From Phoronis pallida (Eukaryota > Phoronida > Phoronidae): 11,846 nucleotides of DNA. A model generated the notes under the pieces. That model was not told the DNA's origin and ran no database searches. It was given only the letters and a program-made list of their open reading frames with translations. This document shows positions 7,801 to 11,846 of the stretch, piece after piece. The stretch's first letter is position 1, and each line of letters opens with the position of its first letter. The stretch lies in assembly GCA_028565715.1 (NCBI GenBank), contig JAOXYC010197130.1, positions 1-11,846 on the forward strand. Direction: 5' to 3'. Both the position numbers and the translations under genes were made by a program.

Positions 7801-10800
7801 ACTTTAAAGTTGTGATTATTTGTAGAGACAGCGACTTGTTCCACAAAGATGACAAAAAGTAAACTCAAGTTGGACTTGAATTTTCAAATTCCCATCATAG
7901 TCCATATGGCAGACAACTTCAGATAGATTAGTCAACTTTTAGTCATCTTCGCAGAACAGACCCATGTTTCTTGTATGAGCATAGTTAGCAGGCCGGTATA
8001 AAACACACAAAACCCGACTAAGGTTTTAAGATTTGAGTCCAGAATTCAATCAACAATTTTATCCTGATATCGCATTAATTAAACAATCACTTAAAGATTA
8101 TTGTACATTAAGGCTTTCGTCTTGAACTTTTGAATGTTATCCATACCAGTGACAAAGGGATCCTCAGCGTTGGAGGAGATAAACTGCTGAACGGGCAGCA
8201 GCCAATCAAAGATTCCCATCAATCTCATGTCATTGAGAACCACCGTGAATCTTGTGATGTCGAGTGTTTCACGGAAGTGTAGCTCCATCTGCAGGTTAGA
8301 GGTATCACCAGACAGTTGAGCTTTAGATGGCTGGAGAGTTGATGTGAAGATGTTGGGTCTTTGGTTCACAGGAAGATCTACAAAAAATATCAATTTTTCA
8401 AAAAGTTGTTTCCTTAAACAACACAAAAATAAAAGTAGTAACTTGGACTTCAGAAAACATTTAGAAAAAATTCTTTTGTGGAGAAAGTATGATAAATATA
8501 TTAAAAATTATTTGAAATAATGAAAACATTTATCACTTTGCAATTGAATAGTCATTACTTTTTCTTCCAAAAAAGAGTGATCCTATTTTACAGGATGCAA
8601 TGAGTGAGAATATTTTTATCAGCATCAAATGCTACGGCTTCACAGCCCAATTTCATCAACTATACATTTTAAATAGTGATTCACAAAAAATACTAGCTAC
8701 TGAGAATAACAAAGAAAAACTTTTCATTAAGGAATCATTATGTATCAAGGAAGCTCAGTTGGACCATTCAATCTTGAATACCCAACTCAGCAGTATACCT
8801 CTACAGCTATGGTGATTTGTTATGACTGTTCTTGTACTCATTTCTATGATGGACATTGACATTGACATTTGACTTGGAAAATTTAAACATGTATACTTCA
8901 TGTATTATATCCTGATACTGCGTTTTTTGATATTGATCTGGCCAAAAACTAATGTGATAAAAAAAATCTCCTCTCAACCTCACCTCTGAATCGCGTGTCT
9001 TTCATGAGAATTGCCAGGGAAACTAGATCAATGTCTTTTGACTTATCAGAGAACGATTCAAAAGATAAACGTGACTTCTGGAAGTCCAGTCGGGCGAGAG
9101 ACTCTTCTGCTACCCCAGGCATCTCATGTGACGTCAACAGCTCAACAGTGACATTGTTCAGGAAGATTTCAAATGAGTTCACCTTCCATACATCTCCACT
9201 TAACACAGTCTAGAAGAAAATAAGATGGGCATGAAAGCTATTGGATAAGTTGAGTTCATGAAAAGAAAGTCATATATTTTTTGTCCTTTTGGTATCACCA
9301 GCCCTAGTAGACATGCTCTAAAGTGTGATTAAATTCATTACAATCATATATTAAAATGCTTATTAGAAAAGCTAGAAACATTCGGAATGAGATTAATTAA
9401 AGGTCTTCTTTCACAACAAAAAGTGGTCATCTCCCTTTTTGATGCTTAAAGAATGTCTAAACACATAAACTAGAAACCCACCTGAATTTTTGGATCTTGA
9501 AGATGGGACATCATCGGTCGTCGGAATTCCTCCAGTTTCTCTCCAAAATTATGACTGAGCACTCCCCGGATCAGTTTATATTGGTTGACATCTAATGAGC
9601 AGTGTACCGAGGATAGTTCACCCATGACTGATATATCGGGTACGGCGTGACTGATGTCATTGGCTAGATTACGTTCCACCTGGAGACTCAACATACACTT
9701 CTGTTTCAGTAACGGAATGTTCTGGAATTACAAGATGTGGAATTAGCAAATGGTGTTTTGGGTGGGTTAGCAATACATTCTACAGTTTGAGTTGACAAAA
9801 CATTTTCATGACAGTTATTGTTGATGCAGAAATGGTAAAAATTCTAGGATTTTCTACTTTTCAATAAAAACAAATTATTTTCAACTCTCTTGTATTCATT
9901 GACTACATTTGCTTCACAGTCATGAAGTAACTGTCTTATTGATATATTAAATAAAAGACAATTTAATTTTATCTATAATAATTATTTAAAATCAATTATT
10001 CATGAGCCAAGTACTGAGATACAAGTCCTATAGAAAGAATTTTAATAAATGAAGTTTCAAGTAGAATTTGTTAAATACATTGAATAACTATTCAGAGACA
10101 ACAACTTGCCAAAATGTCTTTATATTTGAACTTTCCAAAACTCAGCATGATAGCAAAATGCATGCAAATAGCTGCATAAGTGAATACCTAAAAAGAAATG
10201 GTATACATAGTGCACTTCAGTACCTGTCTTTTGACACAAAATCCATCAAACACCATATCTTGTTTGTGTGTTGCAGACACATCAGACACACGCTCAGCAG
10301 AATATAAATCCATATCTGTCAGCTTCACTTCCCAAACATCCAGTAGACAAATATCAGTAGATGACCTTGATGTATCAAGTCGCACATTTGAAATATTTGA
10401 CAACACGATTCCTGAGCTTTCTGACAGTTTGCTTCCAAATGGTACACCAACGCGTTTCGCAGGTGGCGACAACCGTGCAAGATTCCCACCATCGACAGTG
10501 AACACCAACTCTGGGCTTGGATCAAGAGAATCATCTCTGCTATCGTGATCAAGATCCCCGTACACACTTTGGGTCATCGGATCAGAGACGGGTTGCTTTG
10601 GTTTTGTGGCAGACTCTGTATCCACCTTTCTTTTAGCAGTCGAGGATGAGAGATCGCTGCTTTTCTTAGCAGTTATAGTTCCATCTTTACCATCGAAGAG
10701 AAATACATTGTGTACAGACAATGTACCGAGGTTGGCCACTAAGATGTCAGTAGAGCGTGAACTATGAGGTATGAGTATCACTGGCGCACCAGCCTCGATA

Positions 10801-11846
10801 TCCAGTAACATACGAGCATTCAGGGTGGCTGATTCTATCACCTTGAAAAAAAGGCCTCAAAATTATTCCAAACCTAAGGGTCTTTTATCAGAATATGTTT
10901 CTGAAGAAATGTCCACCAAAAGTGTACTTTCATCAAAAGAGCTTCTTAGAAAATTATAAAATAATGCATTTATTATATAATAAAAAGGTCCTGATTTCTG
11001 TCCAAATAATATTATGCCAGTTCTATCGTCTTTATTAATGTTCTATTATGCAACTGTCACAAAAAGAAGACTAATCCTGGTGTTTAGAAAACTATAATTA
11101 TTTAAGTAATGCAAGTTTAAAATCTAGTGTGTCACAATCAAGATATTCAGAAATATGATAATTTTTACCTTCATTCCCGTGGAAGCAGCTCTCATCTGTC
11201 CCAGTATATCCTGAAGTTGGTTAAAATGTTGAATGAATGCTACAAGTTCCTGCATGAACCTCTGAGAATGTGTATACCAGACTGCACTCACACGGATCTT
11301 AATCTTGATGTCAAACTCACGCTGGAGGTTGGGATCTGGTAGACCATATCTGCAAGGAGGGTTATAGTTGGAAATTAAGATTCATGAATGCTGGATTGCT
11401 GGAATCAGATTGGATGCTTCAAGGTCTCGATGTCAAGATTTTACCATATTCCTGATCACTAGACAAGAATCCATCATGAACACAGAGGATTGACAGAATT
11501 TTGAACTACTATGGCAACTTCAGATTTTGTTCAAACAAAGGACTGTTCTTGAACCAATTTAGCACATTTCTAAAAATTCCGTGAAGCTTAATTATGACAT
11601 CTGAAACGTTGATGGGCACATGGATCGATAATAATCAAATAATTTCAAACCATGCATTGAAAGTGAAATTTTAATTTAATATACAACCTTGACTTACTTG
11701 TAAATATCAAAGTTCAATGCTTCATCACCGACAGTAACGAACTTCTCCCGATACATTCTGCCACTTGGCGACGAATCGATGATAGAGACTTTACCAATAT
11801 TACCCTTCAGTCCGATATCACCATCTTCCAAGTTCACATGAGCGTC
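1816..11846 (-). CDS. VPS13D: VPS13D-like bridge lipid-transfer protein, central part, 14 exons (partial at both ends)
   Basis: The exons are 11846-11698, 11349-11169, 10841-10224, 9721-9482, 9209-8984, 8377-8147, 7777-7629, 7346-7254, 6899-6681, 6012-5862, 5422-5226, 4923-4842, 4430-4313 and 1883-1816. Every intron is GT-AG and every junction keeps phase, for 2,722 coding bases (about 907 residues). Identification rests on family-typical strings such as LLDIEAGAPVILIP, FSTMNVRLSY, a UBA domain, and SGWEPFLEPW after it. Among VPS13 proteins the internal UBA is specific to VPS13D. The family member is a giant rod (human about 4,390 residues, UBA near 2,630) whose hydrophobic groove carries lipids between the ER and mitochondria, peroxisomes or other organelles. 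It is needed for mitochondrial shape and clearance, and its UBA binds ubiquitin. The window would correspond very roughly to residues 1,700-2,750. The N terminus is off the right edge and the VAB and C-terminal modules are off the left edge. Confidence 0.93.
2795..2836. repeat. Two-copy direct repeat, period 22
   Basis: GAGCAGACAACATTGAGA occurs at 2795-2812 and again at 2817-2834. A small local duplication in the intron, of no evident function. Confidence 0.8.
3575..3602. repeat. Near-perfect palindrome, 13-bp arms
   Basis: GTGCTTTGCAATT (3575-3587), two-base spacer AA, then its exact reverse complement (3590-3602). It lies in the long VPS13D intron, followed by a T run. It would form a strong hairpin in single-stranded DNA or RNA. 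No associated gene is seen. Confidence 0.85.
3792..3873. repeat. Direct repeat of 13 bases, 69 apart
   Basis: CATTTCAAAAAGA at 3792-3804 and 3861-3873, just left of the SINE cluster. It could be a target duplication of an older insertion or a local duplication. The intervening bases are not recognisable. Confidence 0.5.
3935..4019 (-). mobile_element. tRNA-derived SINE copy A (minus, degraded head)
   Basis: Read on the minus strand it runs from GTAGGAGTGGGTTAGCT through GGCAATCAGGAGGCCT to a tail TTTTTCTGTCTTCAATATT. Compared with copy B it lacks about 18 bases around the D-arm and A box, and its B box has decayed to GGTTCTGTTCC. It ends with the same C/T-rich tail as copies B, C and D. It is head to head with copy B. 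Confidence 0.75.
4003..4043. repeat. Perfect inverted repeat at the SINE A/B junction
   Basis: AGCTAACCCACTCCTAC (4003-4019), seven-base loop TTAATTA, then the exact reverse complement (4027-4043). It is the centre of a longer imperfect inverted repeat formed by SINE copies A and B (3935-4128). Confidence 0.92.
4027..4128 (+). mobile_element. tRNA-derived SINE copy B (plus)
   Basis: A tRNA-like head with A box TAGCTATAGTGG (4039-4050), a stem-loop carrying CTGGCAA in the anticodon-loop position, a perfect RNA polymerase III B box GGTTCGATTCC (4082-4092) in an intact T-arm (CTGGG / CCCAG), then the tail TTTTTCTGTCTTTTCAATATT shared with the other copies. The acceptor stem does not pair, so it is a SINE head and not a working tRNA gene. 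Confidence 0.8.
4131..4142 (+). repeat. Probable left target-site duplication of SINE C
   Basis: ATATTGTAAATG, repeated exactly at 4283-4294 on the far side of SINE copy C. A related ATATTGTAAAATG sits at 3880-3892, left of the A/B pair, which suggests repeated insertion into the same kind of site. Confidence 0.55.
4148..4260 (-). mobile_element. tRNA-derived SINE copy C (minus, best preserved)
   Basis: On the minus strand, a 74-base tRNA-like head (4240-4167) with A box TAGCTCAGTTGG (4232-4221), D-arm GCTCAGTTGGTAGAGC, an anticodon-like stem TCTGA/TCAGG with loop CCGGCAA, and B box GGTTCGATTCC (4188-4178), then the tail GGATTTTTTCTGTCTTTTC. Position 33 is C where tRNAs have U, and the acceptor arms (GGGCTGG and TTCAGTT) pair poorly. 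By loop position the anticodon would be GGC (Ala), but this is a tRNA-derived retroposon, not a functional tRNA. Flanking 12-base repeats fit target-site duplications. Confidence 0.82.
4283..4294 (+). repeat. Probable right target-site duplication of SINE C
   Basis: ATATTGTAAATG, identical to 4131-4142. The interval between them contains one SINE and about 20 bases beyond its head. Confidence 0.55.
4313..4430 (-). CDS. VPS13D: VPS13D exon 13 of window
   Basis: A 118-base exon with acceptor tatgcag and donor gtaagt. Its first two bases complete a Gly codon and its last two (CA) start a Gln codon. It reads GCRILQTMSSPNKGEAMFQL, then ASYYYNRGLSGWEPFLEPW. YYN..LSGWEP(F/L).EPW is one of the best-known VPS13-family motifs, found in all four human paralogues at this position. 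Confidence 0.94.
4431..4841 (-). other. VPS13D: VPS13D intron (411 bases)
   Basis: AT-rich intron between exons 13 and 12 with consensus gtaagt donor (4841-4836) and tatgcag acceptor. Nothing else recognised. Confidence 0.8.
4842..4923 (-). CDS. VPS13D: VPS13D exon 12 of window
   Basis: An 82-base exon with acceptor gtttcag and a consensus donor gtaagt, running from phase 0 to phase 1. It encodes LKAECICLCLIDDCKNID and then IPLAEFSLYG. The (I/L)DDC...D(V/I)PLAE pattern is the strand-turn-strand immediately after the UBA linker in VPS13D, where the beta-groove resumes. Too short to call without its neighbours, but flanking sites and phase fit exactly. Confidence 0.92.
4924..5225 (-). other. 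VPS13D: VPS13D intron (302 bases)
   Basis: Intron separating the UBA exon from exon 12. The UBA frame stays open for its first ten codons. A plus-strand open frame crossing it (5086-5412) is antisense to the UBA exon and has no coding signature. Confidence 0.8.
5226..5422 (-). CDS. VPS13D: VPS13D exon 11 of window, UBA domain
   Basis: A 197-base exon with acceptor attacag and donor gtgggt, running from phase 1 to phase 0. Residues about 7-45 form a UBA three-helix bundle: VKLMDLGFTEEDARRALNIC, then DNHLDDAAMWLTQN. It shows the MDLGF loop, the ...ALN...N.LDDA.WL helix-3 pattern, and hydrophobic spacing typical of ubiquitin binders. A Ser/Pro/Thr-rich linker follows, ending LDFSGIE, which joins LKAECICLCL of the next exon as in other VPS13D proteins. 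The reading frame runs past the donor for ten codons in the intron before a stop, so the splice is chosen by homology and phase. This exon fixes the paralogue, since VPS13A-C have no UBA here. Confidence 0.93.
5423..5861 (-). other. VPS13D: VPS13D intron (439 bases) with SINE remnant
   Basis: Intron between exons 10 and 11. It contains the truncated SINE copy D about 50 bases after the exon 10 donor. The rest is AT-rich without further features. Confidence 0.8.
5742..5813 (-). mobile_element. tRNA-derived SINE copy D (5'-truncated)
   Basis: On the minus strand it starts in the anticodon arm (ATCTGACCAGCAATCAGGAG), has a decayed B box GGTTCCATTCC (5787-5777), and ends with the family tail TTGTTCTGTCTTTTCAATAT. 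The A box and head are missing. A short direct repeat, AGATACTT (5809-5816 and 5820-5827), sits at the truncated end. Confidence 0.75.
5862..6012 (-). CDS. VPS13D: VPS13D exon 10 of window, last groove module before the UBA
   Basis: A 151-base exon with acceptor gtttcag and donor gtaaag, running from phase 0 to phase 1. It reads VSFSTMNVRLSYTDLRLFLA, then IFESLPQQAKKAR, ending ATSLLDR with a split codon. F.(S/T)MNVRLSY.D..LFLAI is a signature block at this place in VPS13D. The Ser/Gln/Asn-rich tail leads into the UBA. If the donor is ignored the frame reads 47 bases on through the intron into a SINE remnant, which explains a longer apparent open frame to 5815. Confidence 0.93.
6227..6252. repeat. 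Near-perfect palindrome, 12-bp arms
   Basis: GTTGAATATCTT (6227-6238), spacer AA, then its exact reverse complement (6241-6252). Same architecture as the palindrome at 3575-3602, though the sequence differs. Confidence 0.85.
6497..6552. repeat. Perfect 28-bp tandem duplication
   Basis: Two identical 28-base units, 6497-6524 and 6525-6552, each beginning TAGACAATCAATTTTG. The lack of any difference suggests a recent duplication, and the copy number may vary between individuals. Confidence 0.9.
6681..6899 (-). CDS. VPS13D: VPS13D exon 9 of window
   Basis: A 219-base exon (73 codons, phase 0/0) with acceptor cttgtag and a non-consensus donor (gttaga). It encodes STAVLCYRPNSQERPLSASL, then LEIFSCSLMSEDETALSIVD and PMTVTVELSG, ending EYQAPPFIE. 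The string E(I/V)F.C....E..TA.SI.DP..VT.EL is shared across the VPS13 family at the end of the groove region. Confidence 0.92.
6900..7253 (-). other. VPS13D: VPS13D intron (354 bases)
   Basis: Intron between exons 8 and 9, AT-rich, with nothing recognised beyond the splice sites. Confidence 0.8.
7254..7346 (-). CDS. VPS13D: VPS13D exon 8 of window
   Basis: A short 93-base exon (31 codons, phase 0/0) with a strong acceptor (tttcttgcag) and donor gtaaca. It reads NKFELNVNIKDTELVVVENA, ending DKDTNAVILK. The FEVNV.I..PEIV.V pattern and the trailing AVILK strand are recognisable in VPS13D and restart the beta-groove after the variable linker. Confidence 0.88.
7629..7777 (-). CDS. VPS13D: VPS13D exon 7 of window (variable linker)
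   Basis: A 149-base exon with acceptor attttag and a weak donor (gtagac), running from phase 1 to phase 0. It encodes DVTPSQSTEDILDDNISKW, then SKSKNSDIVAVGESILTRLH, ending ELQPSK. The polar, Ser/Asp/Lys-rich composition suggests a loop between groove modules, expected to vary between species. The call rests mainly on the splice signals and unbroken phase, since this part of the protein is poorly conserved. Confidence 0.82.
7778..8146 (-). other. VPS13D: VPS13D intron (369 bases)
   Basis: Intron between exons 6 and 7. The frame of exon 7 stays open upstream to 7868, past the acceptor. The junction at 7777 is preferred because it keeps phase with exon 6. Confidence 0.8.
8147..8377 (-). CDS. 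VPS13D: VPS13D exon 6 of window
   Basis: A 231-base exon with acceptor tttgtag and donor gtatgg. Its first two bases complete the Gly/Asp codon left by exon 5, and it again ends in phase 1. It reads DLPVNQRPNIFTSTLQPSK, then LHFRETLDITRFTVVLNDMR, and LMGIFDWLLPVQQFI. The strand followed by an MGIFDWLLP-type helix marks the end of one RBG module and is well conserved in VPS13D. Confidence 0.92.
8378..8983 (-). other. VPS13D: VPS13D intron (606 bases)
   Basis: Intron between exons 5 and 6. It contains a plus-strand open frame (8600-8815, 71 codons) without recognisable domains, and a short run of GACATT units near 8852-8872. No exon is needed here, since phase 1 joins cleanly across it. Confidence 0.8.
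8984..9209 (-). CDS. VPS13D: VPS13D exon 5 of window
   Basis: A 226-base exon with acceptor ttctag and donor gtgagg, running from phase 0 to phase 1. It encodes TVLSGDVWKVNSFEIFLNNV and, later, SLARLDFQKSRLSFESFSDK, ending ILMKDTRFRG with the last codon split. The alternating hydrophobic strands fit the lipid-groove wall, and the sequence continues directly from the preceding exon (DPKIQ-TVLSGDV). Confidence 0.9.
9482..9721 (-). CDS. VPS13D: VPS13D exon 4 of window
   Basis: A 240-base exon (80 codons, phase 0/0) with acceptor attccag and donor gtgggt. It reads NIPLLKQKCMLSLQVERN, then HAVPDISVMGELSSVHCSL, and YKLIRGVLSHNFGE. The pattern, a beta strand of alternating polar and hydrophobic residues followed by a D.NQYKLIRGVL helix, is the canonical repeat unit of VPS13 and ATG2 lipid-bridge proteins. 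Confidence 0.93.
9722..10223 (-). other. VPS13D: VPS13D intron (502 bases)
   Basis: AT-rich intron between exons 3 and 4. Nothing recognised beyond the splice sites. A plus-strand open frame (10068-10307) straddling its end is antisense to exon 3. Confidence 0.8.
10224..10841 (-). CDS. VPS13D: VPS13D exon 3 of window, with a low-complexity insert
   Basis: The largest exon here, at 618 bases (206 codons), phase 0 at both ends, with acceptor ttcaag and donor gtactg. It starts VIESATLNARMLLDIEAG and runs through APVILIPHSSRSTDILVANL, the most conserved block of the VPS13 middle region: a beta module packed with small and hydrophobic residues. Residues about 52-110 are a Ser/Lys/Asp-rich, probably disordered segment that likely loops out of the groove. 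Structured sequence returns at PELVFTVDGGNLARLSPP and ends near FDGFCVKRQ. A 351-base open frame on the plus strand (10198-10548) is a shadow of this exon. Confidence 0.93.
10842..11168 (-). other. VPS13D: VPS13D intron (327 bases)
   Basis: Intron between exons 2 and 3, AT-rich, with nothing else seen. Confidence 0.8.
11169..11349 (-). CDS. VPS13D: VPS13D exon 2 of window
   Basis: The acceptor cttgcag and donor gtaaaa bound 181 bases that complete the split Lys codon from the preceding exon and end in phase 0. It encodes KYGLPDPNLQREFDIKIKI, then VSAVWYTHSQRFMQELVAF, and ends near FNQLQDILGQMR. The last part, with Tyr-Thr-His and a helix ending in Gln-Asp-Leu/Ile-Leu, is the helical cap between beta-groove modules typical of VPS13D. 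Confidence 0.92.
11350..11697 (-). other. VPS13D: VPS13D intron (348 bases)
   Basis: Intron between exons 1 and 2 of the window, with a consensus gtaagt donor at its right end. Nothing else seen. Confidence 0.8.
11698..11846 (-). CDS. VPS13D: VPS13D exon 1 of window (5' edge cut)
   Basis: Open from the window edge, reading DAHVNLEDGDIGLKGNIGKV and, further on, GRMYREKFVTVGDEALNFDIYK. This alternating beta-strand sequence belongs to the RBG lipid groove of the VPS13D middle region. It ends AA|gtaagt, a consensus donor, with two bases of the next codon (phase 2). The true exon start lies beyond the window. Confidence 0.9.

Noticed and set aside
8600-8815. 71-codon plus-strand open frame inside a VPS13D intron
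   Set aside because: No domain, no flanking signals of an independent gene, and composition like the surrounding intron. It is most likely chance.
10198-10548. 116-codon plus-strand open frame
   Set aside because: Antisense shadow of VPS13D exon 3.

Overview
The window looks like AT-rich nuclear DNA of an invertebrate animal. The evidence is spliced protein-coding exons with GT-AG introns of about 270 to 2,430 bases, tRNA-derived SINE copies in introns, and a VPS13D-type gene with an internal UBA domain, which is a metazoan architecture. The exact species cannot be read from the sequence. A marine deuterostome such as a hemichordate, echinoderm or lancelet is a guess.

Almost the whole window (1816-11846, minus strand) is the middle of a VPS13D orthologue. 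Fourteen exons can be assembled. All thirteen internal junctions keep phase, giving about 907 residues with no stop. The exons cover the end of the central repeating-beta-groove (RBG) region of this bridge-like lipid-transfer protein, the UBA domain (5226-5422), and the first part of the region leading to the VAB module. The N-terminal chorein end lies beyond the right edge. The VAB module, C-terminal helices and PH-like end must lie beyond the left edge, because the last visible exon (1816-1883) ends in a good splice donor.

At the left edge, on the plus strand, is the last 335 codons of an HXXXD-type acyltransferase (1-1008), open upstream of the window, followed by a 3' UTR with a candidate poly(A) signal at 1533. 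Since VPS13D must continue past this gene, the acyltransferase appears to lie antisense inside a VPS13D intron, or at least its 3' end does.

The 2.4-kb intron at 1884-4312 holds a cluster of tRNA-derived SINEs. Two are head to head and form a long imperfect inverted repeat (3935-4128), and a third is intact-looking with probable 12-bp target-site duplications (4131-4294). A fourth, truncated copy sits at 5742-5813, close to a splice donor. Other introns hold short palindromes and small tandem duplications. I see no operon, CRISPR array, integrase or other prokaryotic mobile system. The two genes have no evident shared pathway and their association is positional.
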